In this document: positions 44,232 through 55,632 of the stretch, piece after piece
How positions within the stretch are numbered: position 1 is the first letter of the stretch
How the letters are laid out: each line of letters starts with the position of its first letter
Source: Ottelia alismoides
Taxonomy: Eukaryota; Streptophyta; Magnoliopsida; Alismatales; Hydrocharitaceae
Assembly (NCBI GenBank): GCA_037367405.1
Contig: JAZKJV010006934.1
Location: 62,001-126,000 of the forward strand
Reading direction: 5' to 3'
Length of the DNA stretch: 64,000 nucleotides
Notes under the pieces: model-generated
Database searches by the model: none
The model's input: only the letters and a program-made list of their open reading frames with translations
Told to the model about the DNA's origin: nothing
Position numbers and translations under genes: made by a program

Positions 44232-45644
44232 TTGTATGACATAGCCCGCCTCCTCACAGATCAGCAGGCTACCTTTCGACGGGAGATGTATGAGTTCCGC
44301 CAGGATATGCGGGACATTGTGAGAGGGAAGGTCGCCATCCCTGCCCAGATAGAGCCGAACCCCAACAACCTGAAGAGGAAATCTAAGCAGGTAGTTTGTA
44401 CTGAGTATGCCACTCCGAGTGATACTTTTGGTGATATGTCTGCATATCTTTTTGATACTGATTTTGTCACACTTAGGAGCGGTAGGATGCCAGCAGGCGG
44501 TGCCTTGTTTGAGCGACACCACGAGGATCCTTCTAGAGCGCCCGACGAGGAGGAGAGCGGTACTGAGGCAGCTAGAGATGATGATGGTGGTACTGATGCC
44601 ACCACAGATGCTGATCCCACCGGTGGTACTGAGGCCGCCATTTCACCAGTTGGAGGAGGTGGTACTGAGGCCACCCATGTTGTCGAGCCAGAGCGTGGTA
44701 CTGAGGTCGCGAGTCTTCCAACCGAGGGTGGTGCTGATGCCACCAGTTCTTCTGAGAGTCCTGTAGTTTTTCCTTTTGCTGATGTATCTCGAGACATTTC
44801 TGGAAATAAATGCAAGGGTTTGTTTTCTTCTGGTCCCACTGTGGTGCATGATGTATGTGTGGATCCGGCCATCGAGCCATCTAGACCCTTTCCTAGTCCT
44901 TCATCTGAGAAGGACCCTGTGATCCCCTACCCTAGAGCTCTTCAGATGGGGAAGGGGAAGAAAAATGAAAATCCCAAAAAGAGGCAGCAGGAAGAGTTCA
45001 GCCAGCAGATGATAGACCGTTTTCACATACAACTGACTCTTCAGGAGGCTTTGCAGCACATCCCTCTACTTCAACGTTCACTTAGAGACAGGACTACAGT
45101 CAGGAGGAAGAAGAGGAACAACCATTCAAAGATACATGTGCTGACCAGAGCTACTTGTTTCACGATCCAGAACCGTCTGCCGGCCAAGAGGCCAGATTCC
45201 GGAGCCCCGTATGTCAGATGCCATATTAGAGAGCAGAGGTTCGACCGTACTCTATTAGACAGCGGATCGTCGATCAACCTACTTCCGGCAGCCCTTCTCG
45301 ACCGCTTTGAGTTGGGCCCTCTTCGACAGAGTAGGACAGTCCTTCAGTTTGCTGATCGATCTGTCAAGAGGCCGAAGGGGTTGCTGAGGGACGTTGTCGT
45401 CACGATTCAGGGCATGTAATTCCCCGTGGACTTCGTAGTGTTGGACATGGAGATCCCTGAGTCAATGACCGATACCCCCATCATTCTTGGTCGCCCGTTC
45501 TTGGACACATCCAAGGCAGTGACTAACCATGATAGCGGGAAGGTATACTTTCGCGTCGAAGGTGAAAGTGTACAAATAGAGACGGTCGAGGATAGCAGAG
45601 CCAGAAACAGAGCATGCTCAAAGACTACTTCAGATACAGAGTAG
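44232..45644 (+). pseudogene. pol: Linker with GTEA repeats, and aspartic protease, of A
   Basis: The frame opens with YDIARLLTDQQATFRREMYE and a basic stretch. A set of five or six acidic repeats with core GGTEA(T/A) or GGTDAT follows at about 44556-44745. Then comes a helical segment (IDRFHIQLTLQEALQHIPLL) and a retroviral-type protease: LLDSGSSINLLPAALL with the catalytic Asp codon at 45258-45260, LQFADRSVKRPKGLLRDVVV and, after a TAA stop (45417-45419; B has Gln), FPVDFVVLDME and PIILGRPFLDTSKAV. This is the Athila protease layout, which usually has LDLGA instead of LDSGS. A TAG at 45642-45644 (B has CAG) ends the segment. Confidence 0.9.
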
Positions 45645-46850
45645 ATGACAGATGTCGGGCCAGACATCCACCAAGATTGCGACTTTGTGATCACAGATGA
45701 CGAGGCAGTTTGGATAAACCCAGCAGCACATGCCATCCTCTCACATTCAGATTCCGCTGATGCAGAGACGACAACAGAGGAGAGCTTGGAGAGCGCATTC
45801 CTAGTTCAGGATACTTTTGAGGCAGCAGAGACGGTTCATGACCGTGATACTGATTTGTTTTGTGATGACGGTGGTACTGAGGCCACCATGGATGATACAG
45901 ATTCCTCGGAGTCAGATTTTGATTGGGCAGAGTTTGATGAGTATATACCAGATCTGACTTCCTCTGAGCCTACAGTCAGGGAGGAGGTAGATGACGAGCA
46001 GAGCAGAGACAGTCCATCAGGGCAGCCTTCTCCAGATTCAGAGAGTGACAGAGAGTTTCAGTTCTCCCATGCAGATTTGACAGCCTTCACGCAGAGTTTT
46101 CAGAGGCCAAATCCACCAGCACCCAGTTGTCCAGAGCTGAAGCCACTTCCTGAATTGCTGAAGTATAGGTTCTGTGTGGGTGAGCATGAGATGTACCCAG
46201 TCATTATCTCCATCGATTTGACTGGAGAGCAGGAATCCTTTCTGATGGGGGTTCTTGAAAAGAACCACAAGGCGATAGGATGGAGCGTAGCAGATCTCCA
46301 GGGGATAAGTCCGGCCCTATGCTCCCACCATATCTATCTCGTGGATGAGGCGAAGACGTCGTGTGAGTTCCTGCGGCGGCTGAACCCGAATCTGAGAGAG
46401 GTTGTCATGAAGGAAATATAGAAATGGTGGAGCACCGATTTTATCTACCCCATCTCTGACTCCAAGTGGGTCAGCCCTTTGCATGTGGTGCCTAAGAAGA
46501 TGGGCATCACTACAGTAGTCAACAAGTCTGGAGAGGAGATTGCTACACGGGTACCCACTTCTTGGTGTGTCTGCGTTGATTACAGGAGACTCAACCAGGC
46601 CACCAAGAAGGATCATTTTCCCCTGTCCTTTATAGATCAGATCATTGAGAGACTGGCAGGGAAGAGCCACTACGGTTTTCTGGATGGGTACTTGCGCTAC
46701 AACCAGGTGGCCATCGCTCCCGAGGACCAGGGCAAGACTACCTTTACCTATCCCTTCGGCACATACGCCTTCCGACGCATGCCATTTGGGTTATGCAATG
46801 CCCCAGCGACTTTTAAAGATGCATGCTGTCGATCTTTTCGGACGTGGTAG
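45645..46850 (+). pseudogene. pol: Acidic spacer and first part of reverse transcriptase of A
   Basis: A roughly 160-residue acidic, Ser/Asp-rich spacer contains one more GGTEAT unit at about 45870 and DFDWAEFDEYIPDL. The RT domain starts at about 46140 with ELKPLPELLKYRF and KAIGWSVADLQGISP, then RRLNPNLREVVMKE, a TAG at 46419-46421 (B has TCG), FIYPISDSKWVSPLHVVPKK, CVDYRRLNQATKKDHFPL and MPFGLCNAPATF. Loss of one base at about 46815 shifts the frame, so the open frame ends at 46850 while RT continues in another frame. B shows the unshifted text. Confidence 0.92.
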
Positions 46851-47656
46851 GGGAGTGCTTGGAGGTCTTCATGGATGATTTCTCGGTTTACGGCGACAGA
46901 TTCGACTCCTGTCTTGACTGCCTAGACCAAGTCCTTCAGCGATGTATAGAGGTCCACCTTGTGCTATCAAGGGAGAAGAGTCACTTCATGGTGACTCAAT
47001 GGACGGTGCTCGGCCATATCATCTCCAACAGGGGCATGGAGGTTGATCTGGCTAAGGTCGATGTCATTAGAAAACTCGCACCACCGTCTAAATTGCGGCA
47101 CTTACGGTCATTCCTGGGGCACATCGGTTTCTACCGGCGATTCATTCATGATTTCAGTAGGATTGCCCGGCCGTTGACTGACCTACTGACGAAAGACACC
47201 AAGTTCCTTGTCGATGACAAGTGTCTTTCATCGTTTGAGACTCTCAAGCGATGTGTTGTTGAGGCTCCTGTTCTCCAGCCGCCTGATTGGTCTCTCCCAT
47301 TCGAGATCATGATGGATGCCTCCGATTTTGCCGTGGGGGCCGTGCTGGGATAGAGGAGGGACATAGTTCCATTTGCCATCCACTACGCTAGCCGCACATT
47401 GGATTACGCGCAGCGGAATTACACAGTCACAGAAAATGAGATGCTAGTTGTAGTCTTCGCCCTAGATAAGTTTAGATCGTACATTATTGGATCTAGAGTG
47501 ACCTTGTATACTGATCATACCACCATCAGGTACCTCATGGCAAAGAAGGATGCCAAGCCCAGACTGACTAGATGGATCCTTCTACTCCAAGAGTTTGACA
47601 TAGAGATTAAGGATAAGCCTGGAGTCAAGAATGTGGTGGAGGATCATCTCTCCTGA
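46815..47656 (+). pseudogene. pol: Second part of reverse transcriptase and RNase H of A
   Basis: The catalytic box is VFMDDFSVYGDRF (Asp codons at 46874-46879), followed by VLGHIISNRGMEVD, LRSFLGHIGFYRRFIHDFS and the RNase H start EIMMDASDFAVGAVLG. A TAG at 47351-47353 replaces the CAG seen in B (LGQRRD). RNase H continues [20 protein letters not shown] and [16 protein letters not shown], then ends with [11 protein letters not shown] and TGA at 47654-47656, where B has an arginine codon. Both stops fit C to T change. Confidence 0.92.
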
Positions 47657-48946
47657 TTAGAGCATCTTGAGGATTCTGAGCAGATTGACCCTATTTGTGA
47701 GATCTTCCCAGATGAGGCGATCCTAGCTATCGCCTCTCTCCCGTGGTATGCCGATATTGTGAACTTTCTTGTTGCTAAGAAAGTTCAACAAGATTGGACC
47801 AGGCAGAGGCTTGAGACCTTCCTAGCGAAGGCCAAGTACTACCGCTGGGAGGATCCCATCCTTTACCACGAAGGAGGGGATCGCGTCTGGAGTAGGTGCA
47901 TTCCTCAGGAGGAGCACCATAGCGTCCTCACTTACTGCCACAAGCTTGAGGCAGGAGGACATCACTCTGGGAGGAGAAAGGCACAGAAAGTGCTCCAATC
48001 CAGCCTATGGTGGCCTACCCTCTTCAAGGACTCTGATGAGTTCATGAAGAGGTGTACTGACTTTCAGAGGATGGGCACTTGTGGACAGCGTGATATGATG
48101 CTGATGCAGCCCATTCACTTCTGTGAGGATTTTGACGCATGGGGCATGGATTTCATGGGTCCATTCCCTAAGAGTCAGGGATTTGAGTACATTCTGTTGG
48201 CCGTTGATTCTGTGAGTCGTTGGGTTGAGGCCATCCCCGCCCGAACTGCTGATGCCAAAACAGTTTGCAGATTTTTGAGGAAACACATCATTACGCGGTT
48301 CGGGGTACCTCGAGTATTGATATCTGACGAGGGGTCTTATTTCGTCAACGACAAGGTAAAGGCCCTTGCTAGCGAGTTTATCATAGACCATCGAGTTGCC
48401 ACTCCATACCACCCTCAGACTAATGGTCTTGCTGAAGTGTCAAACAGGGAGATCAAGACTATACTGCAGAAAGTCGTCCGCCCAGACCGAAAGGATTGGT
48501 CACAACTTTTGGACTCGGTCTTATGGGCATATCGGACGTCTTTCAAGACTCCATTGGGTACATCTCCCTTTCGCCTCGTATATGGCAAGCCGTGCCATTT
48601 ACCTGTTGAGTTGAGAGACAGGTCACTTTGGGCAGTCACTGATATACTTTTGGATCCAGATAGTGTAGGAGACCAGAGGAGGGCAGAGTTAGCAGCCCTG
48701 AAGGAGCTTCGAGATACAACCTCTTCAAACAGCCTACATTATAAGGAGAGAGTGAAGGAGTGGCATGATTCTCATATCAGCCACAATCTGTTTGAGCCAG
48801 GACAACGAGTATGGCTGTTTGATGCTAGGCTTAGATTATTCCCAAGGAAGCTACAGAGCAAATGGAAGGGACCATATTTGGTGAGAAAGATACACGACAA
48901 TGGGAGTATTGATATATCTGAGTTGTCTTCAGAGAGTACCTTTTGA
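47657..48946 (+). pseudogene. pol: Integrase of A
   Basis: The zinc-binding part reads GGHHSGRRKAQ and later RCTDFQRM; the last zinc ligand is Phe (TTT at 48062-48064) where B keeps Cys. The catalytic core has FDAWGMDFMGPFPKSQG, VLISDEGSYFVND and NGLAEVSNREIK, giving the D, D, E triad, although B has DGWSHF in the second motif. YRTSFKTPLGTSPFRLVYGK and a C-terminal part ending WKGPYLVRKIHDNGSIDI follow. The frame is open from 47657 to 48946. A TGA at 48944-48946 stands a few codons before the likely natural end. Confidence 0.93.
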
Positions 48947-49156
48947 GTGAACGACCAGAGGCTCAAACCATATCTAGATCATGAGCCACGGGTCGTTGAT
49001 GTTTCCCCTATTCACTTTGCGTGAGATGTGGTCTCTTGACTCGCATCTATTGCATCTCACGCCTGATTATCATTGTTCTTCCGACCTCTATAGATCCAGT
49101 TGTCCATATCACTCTATTCTTTAGTCCCACATCCCTTTTCTCATCTTATGATTATG

Positions 49157-49378
49157 CTATACTTAGGGAGTACTTTACCCTAAGTATAGGGGGGATGTAG
49201 GACTCTCGGGTATTCTTTTGAATCTTTCTACCCCTGTTTTGCTGCCTATACTTAGGGATATTTCACCCTAAGTATAGGGGGAGGGGGGGTAGAACCTGTA
49301 CATCCTTCCTCGGATTTCCCTTCATGTATAGCTTGCTATACTTAGGATTACTTGATCCTAAGTATAGGGGGAAAACAC
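49157..49378 (+). repeat. Array of three PPT-motif stem-loops in A's 3' region
   Basis: Stem-loop 1: CTATACTTAGGG (49157-49168) with CCCTAAGTATAG (49178-49189). Stem-loop 2: CCTATACTTAGGG (49245-49257) with CCCTAAGTATAGG (49266-49278). Stem-loop 3: CTATACTTAGGAT (49336-49348) with ATCCTAAGTATAG (49355-49367). Each right arm runs into 5 or more G, so the right arm plus G run equals the polypurine tract motif. A fourth, unpaired copy lies at 49500-49517. The inner pairs change together between copies. Confidence 0.9.
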
Positions 49379-50061
49379 CGAGTTCTCCTTTCTATTCTTT
49401 CATTCGTCTCTGTATCTAGCCATTCCTTTTCACTTCCCTACACTAAGCATGAGTTATGTCTTCTTTATCGCTCTTGATCACTCTAAGGACATTGTTCCAG
49501 CTAAGTATAGGGGGGGGTGTGTATATTTCATATATACTTTAGCCATAACTCGTACTTTGTGTGAGTATGTGAATAAATGAAAATGGCTAAAACCCCATAA
49601 AAATTAAAATTTTTTCCCTTGTATATAAAATTCATTTTGCACATACCTATTTATTTATACAAAGTATTTTTGTACAAATGATTGTAAAATGATTTGTGTA
49701 AAGAATTTGTAAATATTTTCATAACAAAATCTATGTATATAGTACAAATTTTTTGTAAAATTTTTTAAAACAAAACGTTTGCAAAGACCTTGTAAATATT
49801 TTGCAAAACTTCGCATGCATGCATACATCCATGTTTTCAAACATTTCTCAAAAATTTTGCATGATTGTAAATATTTGTAAAGTGCACATTTGAAAATAGC
49901 ATCTTTGTAAATATTTGTGTAGTTTTTCCTGGAATATTGTTGACATTTAAACTAGCCTGGAATTAAATTGGGAAATGGAGCTTGATTAAGATCTTAATCC
50001 ACCTAATTCAAAGAGGAACCTTATAGGACTTAGGGTTAAGGCTTTTCAGGTCCATTGGGAC

Positions 50062-50642
50062 TTAATTCTTTGAGTCCACTAGGCTATGAGCATATGTCAT
50101 CTTGATGAGCCTAAGTAGAGCACTTAACAACACACGCATGACTCTTGGAGATAATGGCTTGACTTGCACCAGCACTTTACACATAGCTCTCCACGGATGA
50201 GGTGGTGAGGAGGCAGTTTCCTTTGGCTTGGGGTAGCATATGAGGGTAGTACTTCTAGGCGGAGCCTCTCTTCTTCTTCTAGTGAAGGAAGTGCGTCTCA
50301 ACTTGGTCTGGTGGTGATGAAGTCTAAAGACAGAAGTTGTGGGTTGAAATAAAGCTTCAAAAGAGGGATAGTCTACTGGCTCAAGAGGAAAAACTCCTTG
50401 TATATATGCTGCACCATGTAGATATGTTGTACAGTTGCACATGAAAAAAATGTGCAAAAATAAAAGAACTCCAAAAAAGTGGTGGGTCGGATTGAAAATT
50501 TAATAATCCCACCGGAGTGTATATAGTCAAATAAAGCAAAGCTTATGGTATACATGTTCCATCTCATGAAGCTTGCAGCGGGAGACTCAGCTACATTGGT
50601 TACAACTCCCAAGGATACATGGCTACACTGGCCATGGTCCAT
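50062..50642 (-). CDS. Antisense reading frames of A between integrase and 3' LTR (two overlapping frames)
   Basis: On the minus strand, 50642-50373 encodes MDHGQCSHVSLGVV...NMYTISFALFDYIHSGGI. The overlapping frame 50457-50062 encodes a chain with VDYPSFEALFQP, TSFTRRRREAPPRS and PPHPWRAMCKVLVQVK. B has the same pair in the same order (57073-57336 and 57176-57655, plus), where the second frame is open for 159 codons. E has a short related frame. The two frames probably came from one gene by a frameshift or splice. A and B differ at about 14 of 130 residues of the second frame with about 20 base changes, so purifying selection is not evident. No known domain is recognised. Confidence 0.4.
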
Positions 50643-51101
50643 TCTCTTCTTCCCCCTCTTCTTGAGCCGGTTGCACTTGAACTTAGAAGGGAATACCCCG
50701 CTTCTCGAGGAAAGAGTTGCTAGATCGAGGCATTAGAGTTACCAGGTTGGGGGAGGTTGTTTCTTTGTTAATTCTGAGGTGGGGTGCTACATATCACTTA
50801 CACCGCATGGAACGATTCATGGTCATTAGAGTTTGTGTATGTAGACTTGTTCTGATCTGATTTATTGAGGAGTCTCGTCCATAGATTGGTGGAACTTAGA
50901 GGCTGTTGAGCTTTAAGCTTATAGTCCAAATAAGGTTCCGACACATTAATAATCCAAAGATCTGATCGAGCTCCATATTGCAATTTAATGAAGGCAAGTT
51001 TAATAATCAGCCTTAATCCATGTATATTCTCCTCTTTTTCTTTTTCTTTCTCTTTTTCACTTCTTTTTCAAATAAGTGTTTGCTAAGGGACTAGCAAAGT
51101 T

Positions 51102-51115
51102 AAGTATAGGGGGGG
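51102..51115 (+). promoter_or_regulatory. Polypurine tract of A
   Basis: AAGTATAGGGGGGG immediately before the 3' LTR start. The same 7-base head is used in the stem-loops at 49157-49378. Confidence 0.95.
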
Positions 51116-54100
51116 TGATGAATACCCATTCATCACTCTTTATTCTTTTATTTTAGCTACAAAACCTTTGCCAAACACATGCATATTCATGTAAATACAA
51201 TTAATTATCAAAAAGCATGCATTGTGTAAAAATAAATAATAAGCATGTTTTTGTGCATAAATAAAAGAATAAAGAGATAAAAGAAAAAGAAGGAGATATT
51301 TAGAATAAATATTGAGACCTAATCCCAAGGGAGGACTCAGTATGGCCAGACTGCATAAAAACCAAAGTAGAGAGAGATAAGGAAGCTCACACTTGTGTAA
51401 ATATACCTGTGTATAAATAAATAAAATATTTTCCTCTAAATAAAAATAGGTTTATATGTGTATATTTGTAAATACAAAATTAAAATAAAAATAAGAAAAA
51501 TTAAAAAGAAAATAAAAATAATCTTCCTTGTGTATATTCACCATGTACATAGAATCATGTATCTATTTATTTATCCCTATAATAAATCAATTAAAAATCA
51601 CATAAAAATTGTACATATTCTATACTTCATAATGTAAATAAATAAATAAAAACCATAAAAACAAAAATAAAATAAAAAGAATAAAAATCAAAATCAAAGT
51701 AAACATTGTGTATATACCATGTACATACTTGTATATATCTATTTATTTTCCCTTGTAAATAAATAATAATAACAATAATAATAAAATAAAAATACCAAAA
51801 TTTTTCCAAATTTTATTCTATAAATAAATAAAATATAAAATTGGAATAAAAATGTACAAAAATAAATAAATAAAAATAAAAAATTCAATATTGTATATAT
51901 ACCTATATATAATACTATATTGTAAATACATAATTTTTATTTCAAAAAAATAAATAAAATTCACCAAAAAATAATTTAAAATAAAAGAAACATTTATTAT
52001 GTTTTGAGTTTTTCGAAATTCGACCTATTTCTATTTATTATTGAATTTACAAATTTGAATAATTGGCGGGCTCTAATTGGTCCACAGGGGATGTTGACCC
52101 CCAGGACCACCACAGCCGGTTTGACTCGCCCAACCCGATTTCTCTGACTTTTCCTCGCTCAACCCGATCGCCAATCACCTAAACCCCGGGCTCTATTCCT
52201 TCATTGCAGATCCGAGACCCACGCCTGGAGGTTAGCATCGGGGTCCGCGCTCCGATCGAGTCACCCGACTCCCATCTTCTCGGACCCCTAACCCTATTTA
52301 ATCCGAGCTCCGCCCATACTTTCACGCATCTTTGGCTCCCCATTTCTCCCACCCCAGGACCTCCATTGCTTTCGCCTGAGTGACAGCTCGCGATTGGCCG
52401 TGTTGCAGCGAGGAGGGAGTGATCGGACCATCGATCCGGCGACCTAGAACCGCCGTGCGCCGCCCAGACGTGGTGCTCGAGCCTCGTGCATCAACATCCC
52501 TCGAGGCTAGGATCCAGAGCTCCGTCAGCTCGTCCCCAGTCGACATCAACCATCAGGTAGCCGTAGTTCCTTCTATCTTTAGCTAATTTCCATTTACCCC
52601 CAAATCGCCCATTCGCCATCGACCGTCGATTCCGACCACCTCCCTCACCATTTCGATAATCGGACGACACCCTCACCTTCGCCCTTCTCCACGCACGTTC
52701 TCCACCACTTCATCCAACCCAGTTCACACAAGAACTGGGATTCGAGCTCCCTCGCCGTCGCTTCACCGGAGCTCGTCCATTCCGACGCACCGACCATCCC
52801 CATCGCCTCTAACCGGGTTGAGGCACTTTGCCCTCGACCCAGGAGTGCTTTTGTGCCATTTTGCAGGTCTAAGGAGGACCATCTGAGGTCCTCCATCTTC
52901 AGCACAGGAGCTTGAGCTCCGCCGTCGTCGCCTGGCTCATCGGAGCTCCTCGGCGTCATCGGAAGGGCTCTTCAGACGCGGGAAGCTCAGGCGCTTCTTC
53001 TCCAATCATCAGTAGTCCCCGAGGAGGACCGTCGTGCGCGTGCTGGGCCGGCGAAGTTCGTCGGCCATCTGTTCTTCGTGGATTTTCCAGAGCCGTCCAT
53101 ATAGCCCTCCAGCTCCAGATTAGATCGCAGCCGTTCACTTGAGGAGCAGCCACCACCGTCCGATCATTGGGGGATAGATCTGGACCGTCAGATCAGCGAA
53201 GGTTAGCCACGGCTTACAGCAGTCGTTGATCTTCCACGTGGCTAGCTCTCCGCCGTCAGATCCGAGCAGAGGTTTCTTCGTTGAGACGCCGTCATCCTCG
53301 ACCGTCAGATTCGCCACGCGGCGCCATCGTAGCCCTCGGATTAGAATAAGTGGTAATTTCACTTAGGCCCCTCTCTTTTAGTTTTTATTGTTCAGTCTTG
53401 TAAATATTTACTTAAGTTGTTTTTATTTTGGACATTTTGCACTTAGGACCTCGTGATTGTTTTATTTGCATTTGTACCCCTGTTTATGTGGAACACGTGC
53501 ATCTTTACGTGATGTTTGTGGGGTATTTGCAACATTAGGGCTGATGTTTTAAGGTGTTCTGGAATGAAATATAGTTTTCATTATTTGCATCCATGCCCCT
53601 ATGAGTAGTTTGTTGAGACATGTGCTGAATTAATTGGTGAAATTACAATATCCTCCCTGGACTTTTAGCACTTGTTGTTATTTAGTCCTCAAAAGTATTT
53701 TTTATTTTACATAGGTCCCTCCGTGCCCAGGACACGTGCTTTGCGCGTGCTATTTTGGAATTTTGCACGAGGGACCCCAGTTTCTTATATTTGTTACGAT
53801 TCAGTCCCTGGAACTTATTTTCCTTGCATTTGGGTCCCTTGTTGTTTGATTTTAATAAAATATCAAATCAAGTCCAAATTCCGCGAAAATTGGACACGTG
53901 GCTCCTGCCACTGTTTAAATTTTCGCTAAAAATATGGCACATTTTTGAGCCATTTTGTTATTTTTAAAAATTCAAAAACATCCATTTTTTCTTACTGTCC
54001 AGTTATAAAATTTACAAAAAATATTAAAACAACTTTCAAAATTACAAAAAAATCAGAATTTGTTTGTTTTGTTGTGTTTGATTTTCTGATCGATTTTGGT

Positions 54101-54787
54101 CATTTTTGGATTTATAAAATTTTAAAAATTGAAAATCCCTAAAAACCCATAAAAATTATAGTAACTAATATAAAAACCCAAAAAATAATAAACTCATCTT
54201 CTGAATTTTCATTTTGTTTATATTTTATAGGAAAAATACCTCGAGGCTATTTGAAGGCCATTATATATTTTATTTTGGCCTTTGAAGCCCGGCTGGACAT
54301 CAACATTGTTTTCCCTTCTTATTTCATTTTTATAAAATTCCCTAAAAATCAGAAAATTGTCAAAAATTAACCAAAAATAATAAAAAATATAAAAAAAACA
54401 TAAAAATATTTCTGTTTGAATTTTTGGATTAATTTTAAGTGATTAAATAATTGTGTGAAGTTACTTGTTTTCTTGATTTTATTATTTTCTTTGTAATTAA
54501 AAATTCCAAAAAATATAAAAATATTAAAAACCACCAAAAATCATTCTTCTTTATTTTTATTTGTCTTTGACTACTTCGTAGGCCGCAAGGCCATCACGTG
54601 CTCCTCGAGTTCGACCCTGGGTGCTATACCAGGTTAATATCATAACGAGACCGCTACTTGATTTTTATAATGCTTTGATCTTTGTTTGGTGGTCTGATCT
54701 TTTTCTTGTTGAGCTCTGAGTCCCGAGCGACTAAGGTCACAACGACCTTAGTTATTCCTTTACCTTAGTCGTCCGGGCGGCTCATCA
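51116..54787 (+). repeat. 3' LTR of A
   Basis: 3672 bp, TGATGAATACCC...ctcatca, followed by the target duplicate AAGTT (54788-54792). It differs from the 5' LTR by scattered substitutions and indels, including a deletion in the U3 palindrome near 52095. Short frames at 52322-53362 and 53672-54142 are LTR sequence. Confidence 0.95.
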
Positions 54788-55569
54788 AAGTTGAGGTCCT
54801 CAGATGGACCTCCTCAGACCTGCAAAGTAGCACAGAAGACTCCTGGGTCGAGGGAAAAGTGCCTCGACCCGGTTAGAGGCAAAGTGGGTGGTCGGTGCGT
54901 CGGGACGATGGAGCTCCGGCGAGGCGACGGCGAAGGAGCTCGAAGACCCTGCTCCGTGGCGAGTCAGGGGGTGCGAGTGGGTGAAGAATGTGCGGAGAAG
55001 TGCGGCGGAGGTGATGGACTGATCGATCGTCAAAATAGGTGGATGGTGTGGCCGGAATCGATGGTCGGAGGCGAATGGGTGATTTGGGCGCAAATGGAAA
55101 TTGGAGAAAGATAGGGGAAACAAGTCTTACCAGATGGTCGGAGTCGACTGTGGGCGAGCTGATGAAGCTCTGGGTCCTTGCCTCGAGGGTCGTCGATGCC
55201 CGAGGCTCGAGCACCATGCAAGGGGCGGCGCACGGCGGCGCTAGGTCGTCGGATCGATGGTCGGGTCACTCTCTCCTCGCTGCGACACCACCGGTCGCTT
55301 GCTGTCACTCAGGAGAAGGTGGTGGAGGTCCTAGGAAGGAGAATGTGGAGCCAAAGATGAGTGAAATCACGCGGCGGAGCTGGGCTATATACAAGTGCAG
55401 GTCCGAGAAGAGAAGATCGGGCAGGGTTCCGCGAAGCGCGGATCCCAACGCGGATATGACGGTGTGGATCTCGGATGCAGGAGGAATGATCAGAGCTCGG
55501 GGTTTAGTGATTTGGCGATCGGGTCGAGCGGGTAGAATTTGGAGAAAACAGGTCGGGCGCAATGAACCC

Positions 55570-55632
55570 GGCTCTGGTAGTCCAGGGGGGAGTTGACCGG
55601 GGGTCAACATCCCCCCTGGACCAATCAGAGCC
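55570..55632. repeat. U3 palindrome of B
   Basis: This is the best preserved long form of the structure. GGCTCTG faces CAGAGCC at the outside, then TCCAGGGGGGA faces TCCCCCCTGGA, then GTTGACC faces GGTCAAC around a short G spacer, with one bulged base. Confidence 0.85.

Larger units (their letters stand above)
37188..54787 (+). mobile_element. Element A: full-length Athila-like Ty3/gypsy retrotransposon, 17.6 kb
   Basis: Both LTRs (3650 and 3672 bp), primer site, leader, gag, protease, RT, RNase H, integrase, 3' region and polypurine tract are present in order. The flanks are AAGAT (37183-37187) and AAGTT (54788-54792). The empty site can be read from C's LTR, where the minus strand has gtgcctggaagttgaggtcc, so AAGTT was duplicated and one copy has mutated. 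The order RT, RNase H, integrase defines Ty3/gypsy; FMDD in the RT, the protease text and the tRNA-Asp primer site point to the Athila lineage. Many stops and at least four frameshifts make it non-autonomous now. Confidence 0.95.

Noticed and set aside
43349..45277. Large minus-strand frames opposite gag and protease of A (up to 203 codons)
   Set aside because: Shadows of the gag-pol frame in GC-balanced codons. Unlike the frame at 50062-50642 they lie opposite a clear sense gene.
49655..49840. AT-rich frame also seen in B at 57873-58249
   Set aside because: Composed of repeated taaatatttgtaaa-like text, with low-complexity translation; conserved only because A and B are relatives.
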